Source of the DNA: Progne subis subis
Lineage: Eukaryota; Chordata; Aves; Passeriformes; Hirundinidae
Reading direction: 5' to 3'
DNA: 64,000 nucleotides
Assembly (NCBI GenBank): GCA_022316685.1
Contig: JAKJHU010000663.1
Location: forward strand, 62,001 to 126,000
Shown here: positions 12,666-24,435 of the stretch, in pieces
Layout of the letters: each line of letters begins with the position of its first letter
Numbering within the stretch: position 1 is the first letter of the stretch
Position numbers and translations under genes: made by a program
The notes under the pieces: generated by a model
Seen by the model: only the letters and a program-made list of their open reading frames with translations
Database searches by the model: none
Told to the model about the DNA's origin: nothing

Positions 12666-12960
12666 AAGGAGGGATGGAACTTATCTTGCTGCTTTGGGCT
12701 CCCAGGGGCCACCTGACAGCTCCAGCTGATCTTGGAATGCTGAGGGCTGCCTCTCATCATGGTGGGCTTAGTGCTTTCCTTCCTATGGAAAGGAATAATC
12801 AGTCTTCCCTGGTTACTGTAGCAAAACTTGACACTAGCCCTGAAAAATTCCCTCTATGCAAGAGTTCTCCCAGACAAAACAGCTGCCAGGACAGAGAGCT
12901 CTGGCTGGCCTTGGCCTCTGGTGGTCACCTCTCATCTCAAGGAAGCCCTGAGGAAAGGAT
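12665..12960 (-). repeat. ~185-bp repeat (reverse orientation), last block
   Basis: Has the TTTCCTTCCTATGGAAAGGA and CCCAGACAAAACAGCTGCCAGG landmarks of the family. Its end, from about 12886, is included in the inverted duplication with 21058-22437. Confidence 0.6.
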
Positions 12961-14258
12961 TTGAACAGGTTTAACTACTGGAACATCAATGAGTCTCTCA
13001 TCCTCTGAAAAACTCAGATGCTCTTCTGATCATATGTGCCTTTTTTTTCATTGTCTATTCTATATCAAATATTATTTTCAACTAAAAAATATTTTTATGA
13101 TCACTCTGTCAGAGTTATCTGATACAAAACAACACTACATACAGATCCAGGTCACCTGCATAAGCAAATCAAGAACCCAGTAGGAATGATTTGTCCTGGC
13201 TCCCATCTGTCCCATCTCCTCTGGCACTGGACGTGCAGTCCCAGCACTTGGGAGGGCTCCAGGGGTCACAAGCTCAGCTCCCACACAGAGAACTTGTGGA
13301 CCCTGGGGTGCTTTTCTTGGCCCCTGCACACTCACACAGGCTGAGATGGACACTGATGGTTTCTGTGGCAGGCTCTCTCAGCCCAGCCCAGCTCCCTCCA
13401 AGCTCTGCCAGCTGCCCTGAGCTCTCGGCAGCACCAAGGGCCTCTCCCCAGCACAGCCCAGCCGGCTCTGGCCCCACAGCTCTGCTCAGGGCAGGCTGCT
13501 CTGGGCAGGGGCCCCACGGCCTCAGCCCCTCGCAAGGGCACAGCAGCAGCTGCAGCTCAGAGAGGGCTCAGCCCCAGCCGTGGGGGAAGGTGCCTGGCCA
13601 AGGGAAAAGGAGGCTCCCTATGTGCCCTGCTCTCCTCTCCAGGACATCCTGAGAGCTCTGCAGCCCCTGCTGCCATCCCATCTGCCCAGGCCAGCACAAC
13701 AGCCCCGGCCTTGTGGCCCTCAGGAGCTGTTCCTGCTCCAGGCCCAGGGCCCATCCCAAAGCTGGGGCAGCCAGAAAGCTGTGCCCATTTCTGGTCATTC
13801 CTGACATGATGAGGATGGATCCTCAGCCACTTGGAGGCTGGTGATGAATTATACTTTTCCAGAGACCTCTTTTTCTTGAGCTCTTTAGTTGAGAAATTCA
13901 ATGAGAAAAGCTCATAAACATTGGTTCAGAACGTGCAAACAGACAAGCCCATGGGAATCATTCAACTCTTCAAATCTTCTGCGGTTACTCAGACATATTT
14001 CAGAAGTGTATTCAAAGTGAATATACTATATTGAAAATAACAAAGAAAGAATTATTTTGTCCGGCTTACTTTTTTTTTCTCTTTATAGATTGATATCAGC
14101 AATCCCCAGTTGATAGTGATCTCCAGCACCTCCTCGAGCAGTCTGAATAGATCTGAAAATCCAGACCCTTCATGGCTGACAATCAATCACACTTGGTCCC
14201 TACCCCCACCCCACCATTTCCCTCATCCAACCCCTGGGACTCAGAGCAGCTGAGGAAT
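12886..14258 (+). repeat. Duplicon, paired with inverted copy at 21058-22437
   Basis: The sequence returns in reverse complement at 21058-22437 over its whole length. It has an AT-rich start (12957-13180), a GC-rich middle (13190-13810) and an AT-rich end (13830-14258). Open frames in the GC-rich middle occur on both strands with similar lengths and no family signature, so I do not call genes. Its last ~500 bases are also related to 30200-30750 and 61600-62300, making this a four-copy dispersed segment. Confidence 0.8.
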
Positions 14259-14299
14259 GGAGTCACATCCAGGGGTGTCCCCAGGGCTCAGGACTGGGA

Positions 14300-14580
14300 C
14301 CAGGTCAGTTAAATCTCTTGATGGATGATCTGGACGAGGACATCGAGGGCACCCTCAGTCAGTTCCCAGTGAGCCCAGGCTGGGTGGGAGTGTGGCTGTG
14401 CTGGAGGGCAGGAAGCTCTGCAGAGGGATCTGGACAGGCTGGAGCCATGGGCCATGGACAATGGGATGAGGTTCACCAAGGCCAAGGGCCGGCTCCTGCC
14501 CTGGGCTCACAACCACCCCAAATCCCTGGCTGTGCCCTGCTCCTGATCCCCACAGCCTGTGCTGTTCCCTTCATCCCTGC
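14300..14580 (+). mobile_element. CR1-type LINE fragment, reverse transcriptase C-terminal part
   Basis: Conceptual translation shows the LINE motif order MDDLDEDIEGTLSQF, then, in a shifted frame, ALQRDLDRLEPWA and MRFTKAKG, typical of the region around and after the catalytic FADD box of avian CR1. The catalytic box itself is not readable and the frame changes at least once. It is a short dead fragment lying between the duplicon and the minisatellite. Confidence 0.7.
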
Positions 14581-14584
14581 ATTG

Positions 14585-15056
14585 CCAGGGACTTTCTGGG
14601 ACAAGGGAGCTCTGCTCTGGGTCCACAGTGGCACACTGGGCCCTTTGCTTCCATGAGGCCTTGCAGTGTCACAGTGGTTTCCTTGGTTCCATGGGACTGC
14701 CCTGTGACACAATGGCCCCTTGGTTCCATGAGGTCACAGAGAGCCACAATGGCCCCTTGCTTTTATTGGGCTCCCCAGGATCACCATGGCCCTGCGGGTT
14801 CCACAAGGCCTGTCTGTGTCACCCTGGGCCCTTGTTCCATGGGTACCTGTAGTGTCACAATGGCTTCTTCCTTCCATGAGACCTGGCAAGGTCACAATGG
14901 TTACCTCAGTTCTATGAGGCCCTGTGGTGTCACAATGGCCCCTTGGTTCCATGGGCACTCCAAGAATGGTCTCGTTGCTTCCATTCGGCTCTGCAGTGCC
15001 ACAATGGCTCTTTGGTTCCTCAAGGCCCTGCAGAGCCCCTTGATTCACAAGGCCTC
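14585..15056 (+). repeat. ~38-bp minisatellite of unit D, part before the LTR
   Basis: Forward-oriented units of the 38-bp family. The last bases (CCTGCAGAGCCCC...GGCCTC) align with unit A near 2940-2966, which continues without interruption there. The array resumes at 16315 after the LTR. Confidence 0.85.
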
Positions 15057-16314
15057 TGTCGTGGTTTGGATTCATGAGTTGAGATGAGGACTGGGAGAAA
15101 AACATTCTAAGGGCAAAATAGGTTCAAATTTAAAGGTATAAAGTAAATTCATTATTAACAGAGTCAGAGGAAGATCATGAGAAGTAAAAGAAGCCTTTAA
15201 AATATCATTTTTGTCCCTCAGACCCCTCCTCTTTGCCACCAATAGCGCAGGGAGACAGGAAGTGGGGTTTTTGTCAGTTTGTCACCCGAGATATTTTTCT
15301 GTTTGCTCGGGGAGAGGAGTTTTTCTTCTGCTATGTTGTGAGTCCCTGCCATGGCCAGTCTTTCCAATGCTGTTGTGGTGTGGCACACTTCTTCATGGGG
15401 TGCAGTCTTTTAAGGACAGGCTGCTCTAGTTTGGCAGGAAAGGTCCTCTTTCTTTATTTCTAGGAGCAAGGGCTCTCTCTCTCTGTTCAGGTCTCTCACT
15501 GGATCACAGTTTCCTCTGGCATCTCCCTGCTCCAGCATGAGCACTTTTCCCACAGGCTGCGAGTGGATCTCTGCATATCCCAAGGACTTCATGGATTACA
15601 GAGGAACAGTTTGTTTCACAATTGTCCTCACCACTGTTTGCAGAGAAATTTCAGCTCCAACTCTTAGAGCATCTCCTTCCCCTCCTTTTCCACTCACCTT
15701 GGTGCTGCCGTGTTTTCTCTTACATGTCTCCACTTCCTCCTCTTCTCTATCTAAAAGAAGAATTGCTGCCTGTAGGTACCATTGCCAACAAGCTCCACTA
15801 ATTCAAAGATTCTTGCAGCTTCTTGTAGTGCCAAGTGGTTGATTTTGTGTAATTTCCATGCTGGAAAACCACTCTTCATTTTTCACTATTGGCCATGCGG
15901 CTGCCTCAGCGTTTGTGCTATTTAATGCTTTTCTTCATGTGGGGCACTGAGATGGAGAAGCTGCCATCGCTGTCCCTGCCCTCCTGCCCGTGCCATGGCT
16001 AGCTAGGGGCGGCCAGGCAGGCAAGGCTCATTGTGGGCCACACCAAAATGGTGGTGGCTGCGGGTCGCTGCGGGCCATGCTGGGCTGTCCCTGGGAAACC
16101 CCTGGAAACAACTGTGCATGTGCTGTTTTGATTTTCTTCCTTAAAGATGTCATCACAGAGGTGTTACCAACTTCTGTAATTGGACCAGCAGCATGTCCAT
16201 CTTCAGAGCAATCAGAGATTTGCTCTACTCTGCATGGTGGAAGCTTCCAGTAGCTTCTCACAGAAGCCACCTCTGTGGCCTCTCCTGCTACCAGAAACCA
16301 GGCCATGTAAAACA
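15057..16314 (-). mobile_element. Solo LTR of an avian endogenous retrovirus, 1258 bp
   Basis: The insert begins TGTCGTGG and ends AAAACA. It is flanked by GGCCTC (15051-15056) and AGCCTC (16315-16320), a 6-bp duplication with one mismatch. It interrupts the minisatellite at a site that is uninterrupted in units A and B. Sequence near its right end (GAAGCTTCCAGTAGCTTCTCACAGAAGCCACC region and CTACCAGAAACCAGGCCATG) resembles a common bird LTR type, whose sense strand here is minus. No internal retroviral genes are present, so it is a recombined solo LTR. Confidence 0.8.
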
Positions 16315-17270
16315 AGCCTCGGAATGTCATAATGGTTTCCACAATTCCATGAGGCCCTGCTGTGTTACAGTGGTCTCTTTTGGTTCCGCAGTATCACAAT
16401 GGCACCTTGGATTCATGAAGCCCTGAAGTATGGAATGGAACCTTGATTCCACTGTTACATGAGTTCTTAGTTCCATGGAGCCCTGTAGTGTCACAATGAT
16501 CTCCTTGGTTCCATGGTGGCACACAGTGGCACAGTGGCCCCTCAGTTTTACAAAGCCCCAGAGTGTCACAATGGCCCCTTGCTGCCATGAGGCCGTGCAA
16601 TGTCACAATGGTCTCGTTGGTTCCCTGAGGCCCTGCAGTTCCACAATGGCCCTTTGGTGTCACAAGGCATTGAAATGTCATCATAGGCTCAGCGGAATCC
16701 CCCGCCAGATCACAATGGCCTCCTTGGTTCCATGAGGAACAGTCATGTACCAATGGTATCCTTGGCTCCAGAGTCAGAATGTCCTTGTGGTCTCATGGAG
16801 CCCCACAGTGTCACTATGATCCCCTTGACTCCATGAGGCCCTGCTGTGCTACAATGACCCCTTGGTTATACAAGGCCCTGCAGTGGAACAATGGCTCCTT
16901 GTTTCCAGTGGGTCCTGAAGTGTCCTAATGGTCTCCATGCTTCCATGAGGTCCCTCAATGTCACAATGGACTTTTGGTTCCATGAGGGTTCATACTGCCA
17001 GCAACAGTCTCCTTGGTTCCACAGTGTCACAAGGGACCCTTTGTTCCATGAGGTTCAGTGTTGTAACATGGACACCGTGATCCCATGAGGTTCTGCAGTG
17101 TCACAATGGACTCCTTGGTTCTGCAGCCCTGCTGTGTCACCATGGACCCGTTGTTCCATGAGGTTCCGTAGTGTCACCGTGGTCACTTTGGTTCCACAAG
17201 GCCTTGCTGTGCCACAATGGCCCCTTGGTTCCATGAGGTTCTGTACTGTACACAGATTCTCCTGGGTGTG
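16315..17270 (+). repeat. ~38-bp minisatellite of unit D, part after the LTR
   Basis: Forward-oriented array that aligns with 2966-3785 of unit A at lower identity than A to B, with extra or missing units (for example the 16630-16760 part has no direct partner). Confidence 0.85.
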
Positions 17271-19361
17271 GGAGGACAGATTGTAAAGAGAATAGAGATA
17301 GTGCTGAAGGCAATCTCACCCCTGATAAATTGCAGCTGTACTAATTCCCAAGAGTGGGAACAGCCTTGCCCTTAATAGATCCCAGCTATGTCCAATGAGA
17401 GTGAGTGTTATAACACAGTGGGTGAGCTGGGCAAGAGTCAGTTGGAGTCTGTAGGCTGTGCTGGGAGAAGAAGGGTTATGCAGGTGTGTAAGGGGCAGGT
17501 GGGATGATTCAATGGTCAGGAAAGAGTCAGCCAGTCCTGCAGGAGGAAGAGAGAAGGAGCCAGAAGGCTGTGTGGAGCTGCCCATGGGTATGCTACAGAG
17601 AGAAAGGTATGATCATTTTTAGATAATATGGGACAGACACCTGCGTCAGTCGTGGCTCCACTGTCAACTGTTGCCCCCTATGAGGACCAGGTGACAATGA
17701 ATGGTGACCCCAAGGTGATCCTGGGAGATGACTACAGGCCTAAGAGCAGTGAGACTGTGGGGCCCAGCCAAACTGAGCCACGCCGATCAAGAGGCTTAAG
17801 AGCTGAAAATGTGGACCTGAGAGCAAAATAGGCAGACCTGAGAACCCAGAAATCCAGACGAGTTGCAGCCAGGTGGACCTGAGAGCCTAAGAGCAGTGTA
17901 GGCAGACCTGGGAGCCCAAGAGTCCAGATGACTCATGAGACACCGACCCCAAAGTACGGCTGCAGTTTGAGGGATCCTGGAGCAGCACCATGGTGTAGCT
18001 GGAAGCAGCGGCTGAGCACTGAGAGGCTGAGTTGGAGCTGCAGAAAAGGAATGTAAGAAAAGCTAAAAACTAATACCAAAAAAAAAAAAAAAAAGGAGGT
18101 TACCATACTCAAAGAGAAGAAACATCATGAAAATGAGTTTAGAACTACACGAGGAGCAGCATTGAAAAGATCAAGAGGGAGAGAAACAGCAGAGGTGTTG
18201 CTTCAGTCGATGGAAGAACTGAAATTGCAGAAGACAAAAGCGACAAAAATTGAAAAAGGAACAAGAAAATTTCCTAAAACAGCAGTGGGAGCTAGAGAGG
18301 GATTAGTTCTATTATTCAGGTCAATGTGTTTATTTACTGTTGAAACATGTATTCTATTCAAAAGTTAATATTCCATAGGGATAGATATCAATAGGCAAAA
18401 GTGCAAAAGCTAGTATTTCATATAAGAGACTGATGTTCTATACTGTTAAAAGCAAAGCAAACAAAGAACAGAGGGTTAACAATTATTGAGAAAGGAAAAG
18501 AAAAGGTTCTTATGCCACTGTGAACTTTCTCTGAGTCTACATTTCAAATACCACAGGATAGAGGATTTCCCCTCAGGAGAAATGTATTTTTGAAACTTTT
18601 CTTGGTTGCCATGAGCTGCCTCTGTGCCAGAAGCCTGGCTGAGCTCAGCAGCACAGCAACAGCGCCAGAAGTTTAATGACCCTCCTGTGGATTTGGTGTT
18701 GTTTACGTACAACTCAGTCCCTGAGGATATGTTCAAAAAACTTCTCAAGAACTCCAAGTTAAATTAAAACTCCAAAGTTTCTTGAAGTTTTAATGGGCCT
18801 CAGAGAGGAACCTGATGGAGAAAGTGTCCCCAGGTTCCAGTTGGAGCAGAACACTGCAGGAAGTGATGACAGGTGGGGACAAACAAGGCAAAGGTGTCTC
18901 TGATGCTCAGCAAACCTGCATGTGTTTCAGGAATGCAAAGGGCCAAGGCCTGAGCCCCAGCCCCTGCCAAGGCAGATCCTGTCCCTCCCTCAGTGCTCAG
19001 GGCTCTTCCCAGGACACTGGGATGTGGGGATGTGCAATGCCAAGGGCAGCACCATGGGGCGGCCCCTGCCAGGCTGCTGAGCAGGGACAAGGAGGCAATG
19101 AGGCCCCAGGCCTGCCAGGGTCACTTGTCTCCTGCTCATGGCTCAGGCCCAGGGCCAGCAGCCATGGCCCAAGTGCTGCAGGAGTTGGCTGTGTCAGGGC
19201 CTTTCAGCTGCTGCCCATCCCTGTGCCCTCTCCAGCCCAGGCTGTCCTACGGTGTCCATGCCCTGCGTCTCTGTCCCTGCAGGCTGTCGTCATCCCCCGG
19301 CTGCCCCACCTCGCTGGCCCCTTCCTTTGCTGACAGCTCTGCGTCCTGTCTGCCTCTGCAA
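17271..19361 (+). repeat. Diverged unit D of the 4.24-kb repeat
   Basis: Matches 3786-5382 plus the first ~520 bases of the next unit (18993 pairs with 9768). Point differences and a shorter poly(A) run make it clearly older than the A/B duplication. Open frames correspond to those in A and B and are not supported as genes. Confidence 0.85.
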
Positions 19362-19740
19362 AGATTTGGGCTTGATACCAAAAGGGTAATTCCATTTCTT
19401 CCCTGCCTGTGAAGTTTTAGCCAAGAAGCCAGTCACATAAAAGGCCTGCTTTTCATGTGAGGATGGTTGGAAGACAAAAAGAAGACTTCTGTCATGAGAG
19501 TGTAGTGATAGGAAAAACAAGGAGTGAATCTGGGAAGTTCAAGTGGGTTTTGTGGAAATGTGTAACTATAAATACACATTGAGTGACTGTATGTAAGCAA
19601 CACCCTGGTAGAATTACATGTTCATGGAAGGTTAGGAGTTACCCTTCCCTAGATCTGAGGCCTGAATCAAGGATACCCTTCCAAATAGCAATTTAGTGTT
19701 GATGTCTTATTCTGATATTTCGGATATTTGATGGTGCTGG
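19362..19740 (+). other. AT-rich segment related to 10155-10500, no gene
   Basis: Related to the segment that follows unit C, with many substitutions. I see no coding or RNA feature. Confidence 0.5.
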
Positions 19741-20325
19741 CGGGGCCTCACAGAACCGAGGAGTCTCCTGTGACACTGTGCAGACTCATGGAACAAAGGG
19801 TCCTTTTGGACACAGCAGAACCTCATGGGACTAAAATCCATTTTGGCACTTTGGGGCCACATTGAAGCAATGGTCCCCTGTGATACTGCAGTTCGAAGGA
19901 GACCACTGTGACAATGAGAAACCTCTTGGAACCAAGGGGCCATTCCTGACACAGCAAGGCCTTGTGGAACCATGGGTCCATTGTGACACTGCGGAGCCTC
20001 ACAGAACCAAGGTGACCATGGTATAGTACAGAACCTCATGGAACCAAGGGTGCATTATTAATGTGTGTGGCCACATGGAACCATGAGCCACTGTGACACA
20101 GCGTGGCCACATGGAACCAAGGGGCAATTGTGACACTGAGGATCCAAGGAGCCCATTGTGACTGAGGAACCTCATGGAACCAAGAATCATTGTTACACTG
20201 TGGAGCCCTGTGGAGCCAAGGGGACCACAGTGACATTGTGGGGCCTCATGGAACAATGGAGACTCTTCTGACACTTTGGGACCCACTGGAACCAAGGGGC
20301 CATTATAGCATGGCAGGGCCTTCAG
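19740..20325 (-). repeat. ~38-bp minisatellite array (reverse orientation)
   Basis: Reverse-oriented units with CTCATGGAACCAAGG and CATTGTGACACTG blocks, as after unit C. It ends at a junction with CR1-like sequence near 20330. Confidence 0.85.
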
Positions 20326-20334
20326 TAGTGGATG

Positions 20335-20745
20335 GAGAAGTGGATCTTCCGCAAATCAACTCCAGAGCCTGACACGGGGACAGGGGGCTGGGCTGTGTGA
20401 CCAGGACATCAAGGATGTGCATGATCCAGGTCACTGTGGCCTGGGTTGGGTTCTCCAGGGCAGCAAAGATGTCTGGCAGCTGCAGCAGGGTTAGGGAAGG
20501 GCCCCAAGATGGGGCTGGAGCCCTTTGGCTGTGAGCAGAGGCTGAGGGAGCTGGGCATGTCCAGCCCCGAGCAGGGAAGGCTGAGGGGCTCCTCATGCCA
20601 GCCTGGCAGTGCCACCGAGGAGGTGATGGAGAACACAGAGCCAGGCTCTTCACTGGGGGCCTGGTGGGAGACAAAAGACAATGGGTGGAAGAGGCAAGAG
20701 AGGAGCTTCAGCCAGGAGAGGAAGAGATAAAATGAATCAGGCTGG
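20335..20745 (+). mobile_element. CR1-related 3' fragment
   Basis: Contains GAGGCTGAGGGAGCTGGGC and a GAGCAGGGAAGGCTGAGGGG block followed by a diverged stretch, as in CR1 3' ends. The same segment, with its GAGCCTGACACGGGGACA leader, is present at 29395-29760 and, inverted and split by an LTR, at 62560-63600. It is noncoding. Confidence 0.55.
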
Positions 20746-21057
20746 TTTCAGCATTTCTGAACACCAAAAGCAGCCTGAACCCATTCTTCATCCATGACTG
20801 GCAGCTTTGCAAATAGGGCACTGTTGGAGTTGTTTTGACCTCCAGTCCAGGCAGAGCATCCTGATACAACACCTTGATTGTTCATATCTATATATCATCT
20901 TTGATGAAAACTAGTATTGCAGAGAAATCCCTTGTGGATGGGGGATGGGGGATGGAGGATGCAGCTGGGACATTGCAAAGAAAGCTGAGGGAAGAATTGT
21001 GATGGGTATGAAATAGCATCATGTTCAACTTTTATTTGTTGGCAATGAAGAGAAACT
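20746..21057. other. Unassigned segment, relic of an olfactory-receptor flank
   Basis: The part at 20750-20850 resembles 32045-32150 (GACTTTGCAAACAGAGCC-like block), which lies upstream of the olfactory receptor relic in the palindrome arm. No gene is seen. Confidence 0.35.
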
Positions 21058-22437
21058 TTCCTCAGCTGATCTGAGTCCCAGGGACTGGATGAGGGAAATG
21101 GTGGGGTGGGGCTAGGGACAAAGTGTGATTGATTGTCGGGCATGAAGGGTCTGGATTTTCAGATCTATTCACACTGCACTAGGAGGTGCTGGGGATCAGT
21201 ATCAACTGTGGATTGCTGATATCAATCTATAAACAGGAAAAGAAACCTAAACAGGAAAAAACAAATATTTCTTCATTGTTTTTTAATATAGTATATTCAC
21301 TTTGAATACACTTCTGAAAACTACAGAAACTTCTAATTAACCACAAAAGAATTGAAGACTTCAGTTATTCCCAGGGGCTTGTCTTGTTTGTGTGTTTTGA
21401 ACAAATATTAATGAGCCTTTGTCCACAAATTTCTCGACTGAAGAGATCAAGCAGAGACCTCTGGAAAAGTAAACTTCATTACAACCACCAGGTTGCTGAT
21501 GAGCTATCCTCGTCATGTCAGGAATGACCAGAAATGGGCACAGCTTTCTGGCTGCCCCAGCTTTGGGATGGGCCCTGGGCCTGGAGCAGGAACAGCTCCT
21601 GAGGGCCACAAGGCCAGGGCTGTTGTGCTGGCCTGGGCAGATGGGATGGCAGCAGGGGCTGCAGAGCTCTCAGGATGTCCTGGAGAGGAGAGCAGGGCAC
21701 ACAGGGAGCCTCCTTTTCCCTTGGCCAGGCACCTTCCCCCATGGCTGGGGCTGAGCCCTCTCCGAGCTGCAGCTGCTGCTGTGCCCTTCCGAGGGGCTGA
21801 GGCCGTGGGGCCCCTGCCCAGAGCAGCCTGCCCTGAGCAGAGCTGTGGGGCCAGAGCCGGCTGGGCTGTGCTGGGGAGAGGCCCTTGGTGCTGCCGAGAG
21901 CTCAGGGCAGCTGGCAGAGCTTGGAGGGAGCTGGGCTGGGCTGAGAGAGCCTGCCACAGAAACCATCAGTGTCCATCTCAGCCTGTGTGAGCGTGCAGGG
22001 GCCAAGAAAAGCACCCCAGGGTCCACGAGTTCTCTGTGTGGGAGCTGAGCTTGTGACCCCTGGAGCCCTCCCAAGTGCTGGGTCTGCACCTCCAGCTCCA
22101 GAGGAGAAGGGACAGATGGGAGCAGGGAAAAATCATTCCTTCTGGGTTCTTGATTTGCTTATGCAGGTGACCTGGTTCTGTATGTAGTGTTGTTTTGTGT
22201 CAGATAACACTGACAGAGTGATAATAAAAATATTTTTTAGCTGAAAATAATATTTGATATAGAATAGACAATGAAAAAAAAAGGCACATATGATCAGAAG
22301 AGCATCTGAGTTTTTCAGAGGATGAGAGACTCATTGATGTTCCAATAGTCAAACCTGTTCAAATCCTTTCCTCAGGGCTTTCTAGAGATGAGAGGTGACC
22401 ACCAGAGACTAAGGCCAGCCAGAGCTCTCTGTCCTGA
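21058..22437 (-). repeat. Inverted copy of 12886-14258
   Basis: Reverse complement of the duplicon at 12886-14258 (21058 pairs with 14258, 22437 with 12886), with scattered substitutions and indels. It is joined directly to the inverted copy of 1-1490 near 22437. Confidence 0.85.
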
Positions 22438-23965
22438 CACAGCCAACTCCTGCAGCACTTGGGCCATGGCTGCTGGCCCTGGGCCTGAGCCATGAGCAGG
22501 AGACAAGTGACCCTGGCAGGCCTGGGGCCTCATTGCCTCCTTGTCCCTGCTCAGCAGCCTGGCAGGGGCCGCCCCATGGTGCTGCCCTTGGCATTGCACA
22601 TCCCCACATCCCAGTGTCCCGGGAAGAGCCCTGAGCACTGAGGGAGGGACAGGATCTGCCTTGGCAAGGGCTGGGGCTCAGGCCTTGGCCCTTTGCGTTC
22701 CTGAAACACATGCAGGTTTGCTCAGCATCAGAGACACCTTTGTTTGTCTGTTTGTCCCCACCTGTTATCACTGCCTGCAGTGTTCAGATTGAACTGATCA
22801 GGCAAAACATTTTCAGTGAGACTTATTAAAACTTCAAGAAATATTGGAATTTTTCATCTCACTTAGTTCTTGAGAAGTTTTTTGAACACTCTGAGGAACT
22901 ATGTCTGATGTAAACAACCCCAAAGCCCTGAGAGGGTCATTAAAGTCCTTGCGCTGTGTCTGTGCTGCTGAGCTGGGCCAGGCTCCTGGCACAGAGGCAG
23001 CTCCTGGCAACCAAGAAGAGCTTCAAAAAGACATTTTTCCTGAGGAGCAGCTCCTCTCCCAGCCCAGCAGGGCTGAGGGCACTGCCTGCAGGTACCTGAG
23101 AGCAGTGAAGCAGACAGAAGCCTAAGGAAGCTGAAAGGACAAATCTGAGGTTATTCAGAGAAATCCTCACAAGTTTTGAAAATTCTGAGCTTCTTCATGG
23201 AGAAATCTTCACCACTCCTGACACAGTAAGTCTCTGGCTGCAGGGATCTCCTCAAGCTAACCCAGGACAGGACATGACTGTAAGGATGGCTCTGCTGCCC
23301 TTTCTGCCTTGGGGGAGGATGTGCTCCAGAGCGGGGCTGCCCTGGGCACCGTCAGAGGGACAGGGCAGGACGGCTCCTGCTGCCAGGGATGGCTGCAGGG
23401 GCTGAAGCTGGGGCTGCAGCCAGGGGTGCCCAGGGCTGTCCTGCAGAGCAGCTCCTGCAGCCCTGAGGGCTCTTGGCCAGGCCAGGGCATCTGCCACCTG
23501 CCAGGGGCAGCTCTCAGCCTGCCTGGGAGCTCCCATGGACTCTCGGGAGAAGTTGGAGGTGGAAGGAACGATCCCCACCAGGGCAGATTCCTCCTGCTGT
23601 GGAGATGGTGCTGCATGGCCAGAGCTGCTCTCAGCTTTCTCATAAAGGAAAGGCAAAGGGGCTGTCAGGGTTGTCTGTGTCACTGAGACTCCTGCACTGT
23701 CACCCTGGGGATCAGCAGTTCTGCCTCACAGCTTCCTCAGAAATGCCTCCTCTCCCTCCTCTGCCTACAGACAGCACCAGCAGCACCTTGGCTTGCAGCA
23801 TCTCAGTTTGTCTGAACTGCCCTTAAGGCCCTGCTGCCAGGGAGATGCCCCTGGGCAGTGCCCTGTGCTGGTAGGGGTGTGCAGGGCAGAGCTGATCCCC
23901 CAGGGCTGGGCTGGGCTCTGGGAGCGCTGGCAGGGACAAGGCTTGGAGAGAGAGAAACAGCTCCC
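22432..23965 (+). repeat. Upstream-flank duplicon, inverted relative to 1-1490
   Basis: Reverse-complement match to 1-1490 that stands just before the olfactory receptor gene. The part to about 22790 corresponds to the start of the tandem units and the rest to the receptor upstream flank. Open frames differ from those in the left copy. I infer it belongs to the 5' flank or untranslated leader region of the receptor. Confidence 0.7.
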
Positions 23966-24398
23966 AGTAGGCACAACTGCAGGCAGAACAAAGCCAGACC
24001 ATCCTTGGAATCCATCCCTGTCCAGGTGCACAGAGAAAGAGAGAAGGGTTTAGAGATATTGGCTTTGGACTGTTCAAAAAGGCCACTTTATTTTTCATGT
24101 ACCAATATTACGTGTGATCATCCTGAAATAGAAGATGGTGAAATGAGCTAAGGACAAATATTTGAGGATCAGCAGGTCTGACTGCACTGGGGCAGAGAAA
24201 GCTCACTTTCCCTGCTGAGCTCCCCAGGGTTCAGGTTGAGAGCAATGCTGAAGAGAAGGCAGTAACTCAGCAGACTAAACCCAAGCTCAAAAATAAAAAA
24301 AAAAAAAGGTCCCCCACAGGCGAAGGAGTAGCTTTAACGGAATTCCAGAAATAACTGCATAGCATTGACTCAAAGAGGTTCATCACAGCTTATAAATG

Positions 24399-24412
24399 TC
24401 TTCTTTCAACAG
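24399..24412 (+). promoter_or_regulatory. Probable 3' splice site of the receptor leader intron
   Basis: A pyrimidine-rich tract ending CAACAG stands 23 bases before the receptor start codon. Vertebrate olfactory receptors usually have an intronless coding exon with a splice acceptor shortly upstream of the ATG, and this is the only good candidate here. The upstream leader exon cannot be placed. Confidence 0.5.
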
Positions 24413-24435
24413 CCCATGACGCCCAGAGTGAAGAA

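Noticed and set aside
13190..13810. Paired frames in the GC-rich middle of the duplicon (also 21493-22187)
   Set aside because: Both strands are open, the frames do not share a start and no family is recognisable.
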